A DNA stretch of 64,000 nt from Mycobacterium xenopi. GTDB lineage: Bacteria > Actinomycetota > Actinomycetes > Mycobacteriales > Mycobacteriaceae. The DNA lies in assembly GCF_009936235.1 (NCBI RefSeq), contig NZ_AP022314.1:4154001-4218000 (forward strand), read 5' to 3'. The position numbers were made by a program, and so were the translations under genes. Positions 33,716-42,667 of this stretch are shown here, in pieces. Numbering within the stretch: the stretch's first letter is position 1; the number at the start of each line of letters is the position of its first letter. Below the pieces are notes generated by a model, which saw only the letters and a program-made list of their open reading frames with translations, was not told where the DNA came from and did not search any database.

Positions 33716-35317
33716 ATGAGTGACGAGCTGCTGCGCAACCCCACCCACAACGGGCATCTGCTGGTCGGCGCGCTCAAGCGCCACCGAGACAAGCCGGTGC
33801 TGTTCCTCGGCGACACCACGCTGACCGGCGGCCAGATGGCCGACAAGATCAGCCAGTACATCCAGGCGTTCGAGGCGCTGGGGGCCGGTACCGGCGCCGC
33901 GGTCGGGCTACTGTCGCTGAACCGGCCGGAGGTGCTCATCATCATCGGCGCCGGGCAAACCCAGGGCTATCGGCGCACCGCCCTGCACCCGCTCGGCTCG
34001 CTCGACGACCATGCCTACGTGCTGGCCGACGCGGGAATCAGCTCGCTGATCATCGACCCCACCCCGATGTTCGTCGAGCGGGCGCTGGGGCTGCTGGAGC
34101 GGGTCGACTCGCTCAAGCAGATCCTCACCATCGGCCCGGTGCCGGATGCGTTGAAGCACGTGGCCGTCGACCTGTCCGCCGAGGCCGAGAAGTACCAGCC
34201 ACAGCCGCTGGTGGCCGTCGACCTGCCCCCGGATCACATCATCGGGCTGACCTACACCGGCGGCACCACCGGCAAGCCCAAGGGCGTCATCGGCACCGCG
34301 CAGTGCATCAGCACCATGACCATGATCCAGCTCGCGGAATGGGAATGGCCCGAGCAGCCGCGGTTCTTGATGATCACCCCGTTGTCGCACGCGGGGGCGG
34401 CGTACTTCCTGCCGACGCTGGTCAAGGGCGGCCAAATGTACGTGCTGCCCAGGTTCGATCCCGCCGAGGTCCTGAAAACCATTGAGGAAAAACGGATTAC
34501 GGCGACATTCGTGGTGCCGTCGATGCTGTACGCGCTGATGGACCACCCTGATTCGCATACCCGCGACCTGTCGTCGCTGGAGACCGTCTACTACGGGGCT
34601 TCGGCGATCAACCCGGTGCGGCTGGCCGAGGCGATCCGCCGGTTCGGGCCGATCTTCGCCCAGAACTACGGGCAGTCCGAGGCCCCGATGGCGATCACCT
34701 ACCTCGGGAAGAAGGACCACGACGAAAAGCGGCTGACGTCGTGCGGTCGCCCGACCTTGTTTGCGCGGGTCGCGCTGCTGGATTTCGACGGCAAGCCGGT
34801 GCCGCAGGGCGAAGTCGGCGAAATCTGTGTCAGCGGACCGCTTCTGGCGGGCGGCTACTGGAACCTGCCCGACGCCACCGCCGAAACGTTCCGCGACGGC
34901 TGGCTGCACACCGGCGACATGGCTCGCGAGGACGAGGACGGGTTTTACTACATCGTCGACCGGGTCAAGGACATGATCGTCACCGGCGGGTTCAACGTGT
35001 TCCCCCGGGAGGTCGAAGACGTCGTCGCCGAACACCCGGCGGTCGCGCAGGTGTGCGTGGTCGGGGCACCGGACGAAAAGTGGGGCGAGGCCGTCACCGC
35101 GGTGGTGGTGCTGCGCCCCGACGCACCCCGCGACGACGCCGCGATCGCGACGATGACCGCCGAGATCCAGGCCGCGGTCAAGGAACGCAAGGGCTCGGTG
35201 CAGTCGCCCAAGCGGGTCGTCGTCGTCGACTCGCTGCCGGTCACGGCGTTGGGCAAACCGGACAAGAAAGCGGTGCGCGCGCAGTTTTGGCAAGGCGCCG
35301 AGCGGGCCGTCGGCTAG
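33716..35317 (+). CDS. fadD8: Acyl-CoA synthetase (FadD8-like)
   Basis: The 533-residue ANL-superfamily enzyme (Rv0551c-like) has the AMP-binding motif IGLTYTGGTTGKPKGVIG, the A5 motif QNYGQSEAPMAITYLGKK, the hinge LHTGDMAREDEDGFYYIVDR and the A10 lysine region VTALGKPDKKAVRAQ. It activates a carboxylic acid as an acyl-AMP and then acyl-CoA; the specific acid is unknown. ATG at 33716 gives MSDELLRNPTHNGH. No VapBC3 genes follow it, unlike M. tuberculosis. Confidence 0.93.
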   Translation: MSDELLRNPTHNGHLLVGALKRHRDKPVLFLGDTTLTGGQMADKISQYIQAFEALGAGTGAAVGLLSLNRPEVLIIIGAGQTQGYRRTALHPLGSLDDHAYVLADAGISSLIIDPTPMFVERALGLLERVDSLKQILTIGPVPDALKHVAVDLSAEAEKYQPQPLVAVDLPPDHIIGLTYTGGTTGKPKGVIGTAQCISTMTMIQLAEWEWPEQPRFLMITPLSHAGAAYFLPTLVKGGQMYVLPRFDPAEVLKTIEEKRITATFVVPSMLYALMDHPDSHTRDLSSLETVYYGASAINPVRLAEAIRRFGPIFAQNYGQSEAPMAITYLGKKDHDEKRLTSCGRPTLFARVALLDFDGKPVPQGEVGEICVSGPLLAGGYWNLPDATAETFRDGWLHTGDMAREDEDGFYYIVDRVKDMIVTGGFNVFPREVEDVVAEHPAVAQVCVVGAPDEKWGEAVTAVVVLRPDAPRDDAAIATMTAEIQAAVKERKGSVQSPKRVVVVDSLPVTALGKPDKKAVRAQFWQGAERAVG

Positions 35318-35382
35318 TTTGGTCGCTCCGAGTGTGACGCCGGCATCACACTCGCGTTCGCGCTTCACACCCGGGCACTACT

Positions 35383-35862
35383 GTGACAGGCATGCCCGCA
35401 AGCGATCGCATCCGGCCACCGTGGTGGCTCAAACCGATGAACAAGGTCTTCATCCAGATGTCGCGGCTGGGCCTGCGATTCGGCGGCGAAGGCCCGGTCG
35501 TGCTGACGGTTCGCGGCCGCACATCCGGGCGGCCGCGCTCGACGCCGGTCACCCCGATGACCGTCGATGGCCAGGAGTACGTCGTGGCGGGATTTCCCGG
35601 CGCCGACTGGGTGGAGAACGCCCGAGCCGCCGCCGAGGCGAAGATGACGCGCGGGCGCCGCCGCCAGCGGGTGCGGATGGTGGAGCTGTCGGCCGACGAA
35701 GCACGCCCGCTGTTGCGCGAATGGCCCAACCAGGTGCCCACCGGGGTGGGGTTCATGAAGCGCGCCGGGCTCGTCACTGACGGGCGGCCCGAGGAATTCG
35801 AAGCGCTCGCCGGACGCTGCGCGGTGTTTCGTGTCGAACCGTTGGAAGTCGAACAGCCTTGA
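35383..35862 (+). CDS. DUF385 (Ddn/Fqr-type) F420-dependent reductase family protein
   Basis: GTG at 35383 or ATG at 35392 starts a 156-159-residue protein with the DUF385 layout: RPPWWLKPMNKVFIQMSRLG, then VVLTVRGRTSGRPRSTPVTP (F420-contact motif) and YVVAGFPGADWVENARAAAE AKMTRGR. Ddn and Fqr proteins of this family reduce quinones, including menaquinone, with F420H2. Its last codons overlap the TTG start of menB (TTGA), so it is translationally coupled to a menaquinone-synthesis gene. The substrate is inferred from context only. Confidence 0.82.
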   Translation: MTGMPASDRIRPPWWLKPMNKVFIQMSRLGLRFGGEGPVVLTVRGRTSGRPRSTPVTPMTVDGQEYVVAGFPGADWVENARAAAEAKMTRGRRRQRVRMVELSADEARPLLREWPNQVPTGVGFMKRAGLVTDGRPEEFEALAGRCAVFRVEPLEVEQP

Positions 35863-36761
35863 CCGACAACCCGTTTGATCCCGGTGTGTGGCGAGCTGTC
35901 GACGGGTTCGCCAACCTGACCGACATTACCTACCACCGTCACGTCACCGATCCCACCGTGCGGGTCGCGTTCAACCGGCCGGAGGTGCGCAACGCGTTTC
36001 GCCCGCACACCGTCGACGAGCTGTACCGGGCACTGGACCATGCCCGGATGTCACCTGACATCGGGGTGGTGCTGTTGACCGGCAACGGGCCGTCGCCGAA
36101 AGACGGCGGCTGGGCGTTTTGCTCCGGCGGCGATCAGCGCATTCGGGGCCGTAGCGGCTACCAGTACGCGTCGGGCGAGACCGCCGACACCATCGATACC
36201 GCGCGCGCTGGACGGCTGCACATCCTGGAGGTGCAGCGGCTCATCCGCTTCATGCCCAAGGTCGTCATCTGCCTGGTCAATGGCTGGGCGGCCGGCGGCG
36301 GGCACAGCCTGCATGTGGTGTGCGACCTCACCTTGGCCAGCCGCGAGCACGCCCGGTTCAAACAGACCGATGCCGACGTGGGCAGCTTCGACGGCGGTTA
36401 CGGCAGCGCGTATCTGGCGCGCCAGGTGGGCCAGAAGTTCGCCCGGGAAATCTTCTTTCTGGGCCGCGCCTACACCGCCGACCAGATGCATGCGATGGGC
36501 GCGGTCAACGCGGTGGTCGACCACGCCGAGCTGGAGTCGGTCGGCCTGCAATGGGCAGCGGAGATCAACGCGAAATCTCCTCAGGCGCAACGGATGTTGA
36601 AGTTCGCGTTTAACCTGCTCGACGACGGGCTGGTCGGCCAGCAGCTGTTTGCCGGGGAGGCAACGCGTTTGGCGTACATGACCGACGAGGCCATCGAAGG
36701 CCGCGACGCCTTCCTCGAGAAGCGCAAGCCGGATTGGAGCCGGTTCCCGCGCTATTTCTGA
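35859..36761 (+). CDS. menB: 1,4-Dihydroxy-2-naphthoyl-CoA synthase
   Basis: The 300-residue crotonase-fold enzyme (Rv0548c-like) shows VRVAFNRPEVRNAFRPHTVD, the oxyanion and acyl-CoA segment WAFCSGGDQRIRGRSGYQYA, VVICLVNGWAAGGGHSLHVV and TDADVGSFDGGYGSAYLAR with the catalytic Asp and Tyr region. It cyclises o-succinylbenzoyl-CoA to DHNA-CoA. The TTG start at 35859 overlaps the stop of the DUF385 gene; no better start exists before the conserved N-terminus. Confidence 0.95.
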   Translation: MTDNPFDPGVWRAVDGFANLTDITYHRHVTDPTVRVAFNRPEVRNAFRPHTVDELYRALDHARMSPDIGVVLLTGNGPSPKDGGWAFCSGGDQRIRGRSGYQYASGETADTIDTARAGRLHILEVQRLIRFMPKVVICLVNGWAAGGGHSLHVVCDLTLASREHARFKQTDADVGSFDGGYGSAYLARQVGQKFAREIFFLGRAYTADQMHAMGAVNAVVDHAELESVGLQWAAEINAKSPQAQRMLKFAFNLLDDGLVGQQLFAGEATRLAYMTDEAIEGRDAFLEKRKPDWSRFPRYF

Positions 36762-36826
36762 ACACGGGATTCCGCGACGGTAGCTGCCGGATCGGCAGCT
36801 GAGCACCCCCACCTAGACTTCGGTTC

Positions 36827-37711
36827 ATGAGCAAAAGTCCGATGCGCCGTCTCAGCGAGGCGTTCGCGCTGGCCAGCATGCGGCCACCCATCGCGCCGCA
36901 ATTGTTGCCTACCCGCCCCGACGCCAAACCGGTCGACCTGCGCGGCAAACGCATCCTGCTGACCGGGGCATCGTCGGGCATCGGCGAGGCCGCGGCCGAG
37001 CGGTTCGGCCGGCACGGCGCCACCGTGGTCGCCGTCGCGCGCCGCAAGGAGTTACTTGACGCGGTGGTCGAGCGGATCACTGACCGAGGCGGGAGCGCGG
37101 TCGCGATCGCGGTCGATCTGTCCGACATGGACGCCGTCGACGCGCTGGTCGCCGATGTCGAGCAACGCCTCGGCGGGGTCGACATTCTGGTCAACAACGC
37201 GGGCCGGTCGATCCGGCGCCCGCTGGCCGAGTCGCTGGAGCGCTGGCACGACGTCGAACGGACCATGGTGATCAACTACTATTCGCCGCTGCGACTGATC
37301 CGCGGCATCGCACCCGGAATGCTCGCCCGCGGCGACGGCCACATCATCAACGTCGCGACCTGGGGTGTATTCAGCGAAGCGTCACCGCTTTTCTCGGTGT
37401 ACAACGCGTCGAAGGCCGCGCTGTCAGCGGTGAGCCGGGTCATCGAAACCGAATGGGGCACAAAGGGAGTCCATTCGACGACGCTGTACTACCCGCTGGT
37501 GGCCACACCGATGATCGCACCGACCAAGGCCTACGACGGCATGCCTGCGTTGAGCCCGCGTGAAGCTGCGGAGTGGATGGTGACCGCAGCCCGGTTCCGG
37601 CCCATTCGGATCGCGCCGCGCATCGCCGTCGCCGCCCGAGCACTCGACACCGTCGGCCCACGCTGGGTCACCGCGCTGATGAAGCGGCAGCGCGTTCAGC
37701 CCGCTTCTTAG
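36827..37711 (+). CDS. Short-chain dehydrogenase/reductase
   Basis: The 294-residue Rv0547c-like SDR has an N-terminal extension (residues 1-38), the NAD(P) motif RILLTGASSGIGEAAAERFG, the VDILVNNAGRSIRRPLAESL segment with NNAG, and an active-site block with Ser before LFSVYNASKAALSAVSRVIE (YxxxK). The C-terminus is extended (RFRPIRIAPRIAVAARALDT). Substrate is unknown. It lies between menB and the glyoxalase gene, all on the plus strand. Confidence 0.92.
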   Translation: MSKSPMRRLSEAFALASMRPPIAPQLLPTRPDAKPVDLRGKRILLTGASSGIGEAAAERFGRHGATVVAVARRKELLDAVVERITDRGGSAVAIAVDLSDMDAVDALVADVEQRLGGVDILVNNAGRSIRRPLAESLERWHDVERTMVINYYSPLRLIRGIAPGMLARGDGHIINVATWGVFSEASPLFSVYNASKAALSAVSRVIETEWGTKGVHSTTLYYPLVATPMIAPTKAYDGMPALSPREAAEWMVTAARFRPIRIAPRIAVAARALDTVGPRWVTALMKRQRVQPAS

Positions 37712-37745
37712 ACCCGCACCGGCCGACACGTGGTAGACACGAAAG

Positions 37746-38162
37746 ATGGAGATCCTGGCCAGCCGAATGTTGTTCCGGCCGACGGACTATCAGCGTTCGT
37801 TGAGCTTCTACCGCGACCAGATTGGCCTTGCGATCGCCCGCGAATACGGTTCGGGCACAGTGTTTTTCGCGGGCCAGTCGCTGCTGGAGTTGGCGGGCTA
37901 TCCGACGTCGGAACGCTATCAGGGTCCGTTTCCCGGCGCATTGTGGCTGCAGGTGCGCGATGTCCGTGCCACCCAAGCCGAGCTGGAGAGCAGAGGTGTG
38001 CCGATCACGCGCGAGGCGCGCCGCGAGCCGTGGGGACTGCACGAAATGCATGTGACCGATCCCGACGGCATCACGCTGATCTTCGTGCAGGTACCCGGCG
38101 ATCATCCGTTGCGCCGCGATACCCGCCGCGACCCGCTACGTGAACCAGAGGGGAACAGCTGA
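37746..38162 (+). CDS. Glyoxalase/bleomycin resistance (VOC) family protein
   Basis: The 138-residue Rv0546c-like protein has the paired beta-alpha-beta-beta-beta units of the VOC fold. It starts EILASRMLFRPTDYQRSLSF YRDQIGLAI, contains FFAGQSLLELAGYPTSERYQ, and the second half ends HEMHVTDPDGITLIFVQVPG, with the His/Glu positions that hold the metal. The reaction is unknown. ATG at 37746 is five bases after GAAAG. Confidence 0.9.
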   Translation: MEILASRMLFRPTDYQRSLSFYRDQIGLAIAREYGSGTVFFAGQSLLELAGYPTSERYQGPFPGALWLQVRDVRATQAELESRGVPITREARREPWGLHEMHVTDPDGITLIFVQVPGDHPLRRDTRRDPLREPEGNS

Positions 38163-38250
38163 CGACGAGTCGAAATACTTCTGCGATTCTTTCTGGGATT
38201 CCTTCGACAAACTTCAGGTTGGAACCGCAGAATTGGCGCCGTGATGCCCT

Positions 38251-39495
38251 GTGACTCTTGACTTATTCCTGTTGATCATCGTCGTCATCACTGCACTCGC
38301 CTTCGATTTCACCAACGGATTTCACGACACCGGCAACGCCATGGCCACGTCCATCGCCAGCGGGGCGCTGGCACCCAAGGCGGCGGTCGCACTGTCCGCG
38401 GCGCTGAACCTGGTCGGTGCATTCTTGTCGACGGCCGTGGCGGCGACGATCGCCAAGGGCCTGGTCGACTCCCACCTGGTGACGTTGGAACTGGTATTCG
38501 CCGGCTTGGTCGGCGGCATCGTCTGGAACTTGCTCACCTGGCTGCTGGGCATCCCGTCCAGTTCCTCGCATGCGCTGATCGGGGGCATCGTCGGCGCCAT
38601 GATCGCCGCAGTCGGCGGCCACGGGGTGATCTGGAGCGGCCTGGTGTCCAAGGTGATCATCCCGGCGGTGGTGGCCGCGGTGCTGGCCACGCTGGTCGGC
38701 GCGGTCGGCACCTGGCTGGTCTACCGCGTCACCCGCGGTGTACCGGAACAGCGCAGCGAACAGGGCTTTCGCCGCGGCCAGATCGGCTCGGCGGCGCTGG
38801 TGTCGCTCGCCCACGGCACCAACGACGCGCAGAAGACGATGGGCGTGATCTTCTTGGCGTTGATGTCCTACGGCGCGGTCAGCAAGACGTCGACCCTGCC
38901 GCCGCTCTGGGTGATCGTGTGCTGTGCAGCGGCGATCGCGGCCGGCACCTACTTCGGTGGCTGGCGAATCATCCGGACCATGGGCAAGGGACTGGTCGAG
39001 ATCAAGCCCCCGCAGGGCATGGCCGCCGAGTCGTCGTCTGCGGCCGTCATTCTGTTGTCCGCCAACTTCGGCTATGCACTGTCCACCACACAGGTCGCCA
39101 CCGGATCGGTGCTGGGCAGCGGGGTCGGCAAACCCGGCGCCGAGGTGCGCTGGGGCGTAGCGGGCCGGATGATGACCGCCTGGCTGATCACGCTGCCGGC
39201 GGCCGGCACCGTCGGCGCAATCACCTACGGCGTCGTGCACGCCATCGGCGGCTACGCCGGCGTGACCGTCGGCTTCGCCCTGCTCGCGGCGATCTCGCTG
39301 GCGATCTGGCTGCAGGCCCGCAAGGTGCGCATCGACCACACCAACGTCAACCGCGAGTGGGAAGGCAGCCTGACGGCCGGGCTCGACGAGGCCGACGAAC
39401 CCGCACCAACGCGTGCCGCGGCGACATTGACGGCAAGGGTGGCCAGCCCACCGGACGACGACACCGTCCCCGCACCCAGCGCTCCCGCCTCATGA
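38251..39495 (+). CDS. pitA: Low-affinity inorganic phosphate transporter
   Basis: The 414-residue Rv0545c-like protein is a PiT-family permease with the two inverted signature motifs DFTNGFHDTGNAMATSIASG and LVSLAHGTNDAQKTMGVIFL, and about ten membrane segments. It imports phosphate with protons. The C-terminal 60 residues are soluble and rich in Glu/Ala/Pro. It starts at GTG 38251. Its stop overlaps the ATG of the next gene (ATGA). Confidence 0.95.
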   Translation: MTLDLFLLIIVVITALAFDFTNGFHDTGNAMATSIASGALAPKAAVALSAALNLVGAFLSTAVAATIAKGLVDSHLVTLELVFAGLVGGIVWNLLTWLLGIPSSSSHALIGGIVGAMIAAVGGHGVIWSGLVSKVIIPAVVAAVLATLVGAVGTWLVYRVTRGVPEQRSEQGFRRGQIGSAALVSLAHGTNDAQKTMGVIFLALMSYGAVSKTSTLPPLWVIVCCAAAIAAGTYFGGWRIIRTMGKGLVEIKPPQGMAAESSSAAVILLSANFGYALSTTQVATGSVLGSGVGKPGAEVRWGVAGRMMTAWLITLPAAGTVGAITYGVVHAIGGYAGVTVGFALLAAISLAIWLQARKVRIDHTNVNREWEGSLTAGLDEADEPAPTRAAATLTARVASPPDDDTVPAPSAPAS

Positions 39496-39794
39496 GCACC
39501 TGGTTCAACTACGCCGCCACGTTGAAGATCCTGGTCTTCAGCCTGCTGGTTGGTGCCGGACTGCCGGCACTATTCGCGGGCGGGATCCGGCTGGGCGCCC
39601 TCGGCGCCGGTGCGAGCACCGACAGCCACGCCGTTGCCATCAGGCGCCCGATGGTGACGGTGCTCAGCTGGGCTATCTTCGCCCTGGTGCTGGCGGCGGT
39701 CGTGCTCGGCGTGCTGTTCATTGCACGCGAGTTCATCGCACACCACACCGGGTGGTTCATCCTCGGCGCTCCAAGGGCCCATGACGCCAAGTAG
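39492..39794 (+). CDS. Small membrane protein (Rv0544c homologue)
   Basis: This 100-residue protein has two membrane segments, LKILVFSLLVGAGLPALFAG (about 10-30) and VLSWAIFALVLAAVVLGVLF (about 56-76), and a short tail. It starts inside the pitA stop codon, so it is co-translated with the phosphate transporter and may assist it. No family function is known. Confidence 0.85.
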   Translation: MSTWFNYAATLKILVFSLLVGAGLPALFAGGIRLGALGAGASTDSHAVAIRRPMVTVLSWAIFALVLAAVVLGVLFIAREFIAHHTGWFILGAPRAHDAK

Positions 39795-39854
39795 CATCGG
39801 GATCGTCGGGTACTTACCGCATTTGGCCGCCGCACACGCGAAAGTTGACGCACT

Positions 39855-40157
39855 GTGAACCGATTCCTCAGCTCGATTGTCGCCTGGCTGCGTGCCGGCT
39901 ATCCCGACGGTATTCCCCCGACCGACTATTTCCCCGTGCTGGCCCTGCTGTCCCGGCGCCTCACCAACGACGAGGTCAAAGCCGTGGCCAGCGAGCTGAT
40001 GCAGCGCGGCGATTTCGACCAGATCGACATCGGCGTGGCAATCACCCAGTTCACCGACCGGCTGCCGGCTCCCGAGGACATCGAGCGGGTGCGGGCCCGG
40101 TTGGCCGCCAAGGGCTGGCCGCTCGACGACGTCCGCGACGGTGAGGGCCGCGGATAG
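39855..40157 (+). CDS. DUF3349-type small protein (Rv0543c homologue)
   Basis: GTG at 39855 gives a 100-residue soluble, helical protein: RFLSSIVAWLRAGYPDGIPP TDYFPVLALLSRRLTNDEV and a C-terminal RARLAAKGWPLDD motif, the pattern of DUF3349. M. tuberculosis Rv0543c is the positional equivalent. The role is unknown. It lies directly upstream of menE. Confidence 0.87.
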   Translation: MNRFLSSIVAWLRAGYPDGIPPTDYFPVLALLSRRLTNDEVKAVASELMQRGDFDQIDIGVAITQFTDRLPAPEDIERVRARLAAKGWPLDDVRDGEGRG

Positions 40158-40225
40158 CCGTTCTGCGTGCAGTATCCGTTGCGCCGGGCTCCGCGGCGCG
40201 GTCACTGCTGCCCGCCCTCGAGGGC

Positions 40226-41296
40226 GTGATCAATCGCGGTGAACCCGCGCTGGTTCCGGTGCGGGCCGGTGACCCGTTGCCGGCCTTGCGGATAGGCGAA
40301 GAGATCGACGACGACATCGCGGTGGTGGTGACGACCTCGGGCACCACCGGTGCGCCCAAGGGTGCACAGCTGACGGCCGCCGCGCTGACCGCCAGCGCCA
40401 ATGCCACTCACGCCCGTCTCGGCGGTCCGGGCCGCTGGCTGTTGGCGCTGCCTGCGTATCACATCGCCGGCGTGCAAGTGCTCGTGCGCAGTCTTCTGGC
40501 CGGCACTGTGCCCGTCGAACTGGACGTTTCCGCGGGTTTCGATATCGACGAGTTACCCAGCGCGGTAGAGAAATTGGGCGCTGGCCGGCGATACACAGCC
40601 TTGGTCGCTGCCCAGCTAAGCAAGGCGCTCACCAGTCCGGCTGCGACCGAGGCGCTCGCCGAATTCGACGCCGTGCTGATCGGCGGCGGGCCGGCGCCGC
40701 GACCGGTTCTGGATGCCGCTGCGGCGGCGGGTATTTCGATAGTGCGCACCTACGGGATGAGCGAGACCGCGGGCGGGTGTGTCTACGACGGCGTCCCACT
40801 CGACGGGGTTGGGCTGCGCATCGGCGCCGACGGGCGCATCGTGATCGGTGGTGCGACACTGGCTCGCGGTTATCGCAACCCCGTCGATCCCGACCCGTTC
40901 GCCGAGCCGGGCTGGTTCTACACCGATGACCTTGGTGCACTGGACGATTCGGGCAGGCTGAGTGTGCTGGGCCGAGCGGACGAGGCGATCAGCACCGGTG
41001 GGTTGACGGTCGTGCCGCAGCCGGTGGAGGCGGTGCTGTCGACGCACCCGGCGGTGCGCGACTGCGCGGTGTTCGGTGTCGACGACCCCCGGCTGGGTCA
41101 GCGCGTGGTAGCCGCGGTGGTGGTGCGGCGCGGTTGCGCCGCGCCGACGCTCGACGAGCTGCGGGCCCACGTCGCGCGCACCCTCGACGTCACCGCCGCG
41201 CCCCGCGAGCTGCACATCGTCGACGCGCTGCCGATGCGCGGAATCGGCAAGGTCGACCGGCAAGCGTTGGCCCGCCGGCTGGGTGGCGGCCAATAG
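40226..41296 (+). CDS. menE: o-Succinylbenzoate-CoA ligase (start uncertain)
   Basis: This Rv0542c-like ANL enzyme has the AMP-binding motif VVVTTSGTTGAPKGAQLT, the A5 region VRTYGMSETAGGCVYDG, the hinge GWFYTDDLGALDDSGRLSV LGR and the A10 lysine in MRGIGKVDRQALARRL. It activates o-succinylbenzoate to its CoA ester. GTG 40226 gives 356 residues, but the same frame upstream reads LRAVSVAPGSAARSLLPALE, which looks like the true N-terminus and has only CTG (40163) or ATA (40154) as a start before a stop at 40145. Either a rare start or a base error is involved. Confidence 0.9.
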   Translation: MINRGEPALVPVRAGDPLPALRIGEEIDDDIAVVVTTSGTTGAPKGAQLTAAALTASANATHARLGGPGRWLLALPAYHIAGVQVLVRSLLAGTVPVELDVSAGFDIDELPSAVEKLGAGRRYTALVAAQLSKALTSPAATEALAEFDAVLIGGGPAPRPVLDAAAAAGISIVRTYGMSETAGGCVYDGVPLDGVGLRIGADGRIVIGGATLARGYRNPVDPDPFAEPGWFYTDDLGALDDSGRLSVLGRADEAISTGGLTVVPQPVEAVLSTHPAVRDCAVFGVDDPRLGQRVVAAVVVRRGCAAPTLDELRAHVARTLDVTAAPRELHIVDALPMRGIGKVDRQALARRLGGGQ

Positions 41297-41307
41297 GCTC
41301 GGCGGTC

Positions 41308-42660
41308 GTGAATGTCGGTCGCCGCGAGATGGTCGCGGCCGCGATCGGCCTGGTCCTGGTTGCGGCCGCGTTCGTGCTGCCCCGGGCGCATTGCGGGGTC
41401 GTCCCCCTGCGCCACTCGCCGCCAGAACGGTTCGCCACCCATGCCGGGGCGGCACCGATATCCGGCTGGTGGGAACCCCACATCGGCTGGGGTACCGGTC
41501 CGGCGGTTCTCATCGGGCTAGCCGCCGTCGTCTGGGGTCCGGTGGTGGCGCGGCGGCTGCGGTGGCGGGTGTTGCCGCTGGTGGCGTGGGCGACCGCCGG
41601 CGCATGGGCATTTGCGCTTGCCATGATCGACGGCTGGCAGCGCGGCTTCGCCGCCCGGTTGACCGACAAGAACGAATACCTGCGGCAGGTGCCGACCATC
41701 ACCGACATCCCCGAGGCGCTTCGAACCTTTTCCAGCCGGATCCTCGACTTTCAGCCGAACTCCTGGATCACCCACGTGTCCGGGCATCCGCCCGGCGCGC
41801 TGCTGACGTTCGTGTGGCTAGACCGCCTCGGCTTGGGCGGCGGCGCCTGGGCGGGGCTGCTGTGCCTGCTGGCCGGGTCGAGCGCGGCGGCCGCGGTGAC
41901 GATCGCGGTGCGGGCGGTGGCCGACGAGCCCACTGCGCGGTTGGTGGCCCCGTTCGTCGCGGTGGCGCCGACGGCAATCTGGATAGCGGTGTCCGCCGAT
42001 GGGTACTTCGCCGGGGTCGCCGCGTGGGCTATTGCGTTGCTGGCGTTGGCGGTACGCGGTTTGGTTCGGTTTCCGGGCCTGGTCGCCGCCGGGGCTGGGC
42101 TGCTGTTCGGCTGGGCGCTGTTTCTCAATTACGGGTTGGCGCTGATGGCGCTCCCAGCGCTCGCGGTGCTGGCGTGCGCTGACGACTGGCGTCGCTCGCT
42201 GCGTGCACTGGGCCCGGTCGTTCTAGCCGCCGTCACGGTAATGATGGTGTTCGCGGGCGCGGGTTACTGGTGGTTCGACGGCTACACCCTCGTCCAGCAA
42301 CGCTATTGGCAGGGCATCGCTCACGACCGGCCGTTCCAGTATTGGGGCTGGGCTAATCTGGCCGAGGTGGTGTGTGCGATCGGGCTGGGCAGCGTCGCGG
42401 GCCTTGGCCGACTGTTCGACCGCGACGCCATCCGGCAGCGCTCAGGTTTGCACCTGCTGCTGCTGGCCATGGTGACAGCTATTGTGTGCGCTGACTTGAG
42501 CATGCTGAGCAAGGCTGAAACTGAACGGATTTGGCTGCCGTTCACGGTGTGGCTGACTGCGGCGCCGGCCCTGCTGCCGGCACGATCGCATCGGTTATGG
42601 TTGGCGCTCAACGTCGTCGGGGCACTGGTGCTAAATAGCATCATCTTCACGAATTGGTGA
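41308..42660 (+). CDS. Polytopic membrane protein (Rv0541c homologue)
   Basis: GTG at 41308 begins a 450-residue protein with about eleven membrane segments. A periplasmic loop early in the sequence (ILDFQPNSWITHVSGHPPGA) and the overall layout recall GT-C-fold glycosyltransferases, although a clear catalytic acidic pair in the first loop is not obvious (DKNEYLRQVPTITDIPEALR). It is 11 bases downstream of menE. The substrate is unknown. Confidence 0.85.
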   Translation: MNVGRREMVAAAIGLVLVAAAFVLPRAHCGVVPLRHSPPERFATHAGAAPISGWWEPHIGWGTGPAVLIGLAAVVWGPVVARRLRWRVLPLVAWATAGAWAFALAMIDGWQRGFAARLTDKNEYLRQVPTITDIPEALRTFSSRILDFQPNSWITHVSGHPPGALLTFVWLDRLGLGGGAWAGLLCLLAGSSAAAAVTIAVRAVADEPTARLVAPFVAVAPTAIWIAVSADGYFAGVAAWAIALLALAVRGLVRFPGLVAAGAGLLFGWALFLNYGLALMALPALAVLACADDWRRSLRALGPVVLAAVTVMMVFAGAGYWWFDGYTLVQQRYWQGIAHDRPFQYWGWANLAEVVCAIGLGSVAGLGRLFDRDAIRQRSGLHLLLLAMVTAIVCADLSMLSKAETERIWLPFTVWLTAAPALLPARSHRLWLALNVVGALVLNSIIFTNW

Positions 42661-42667
42661 CCAGGCT

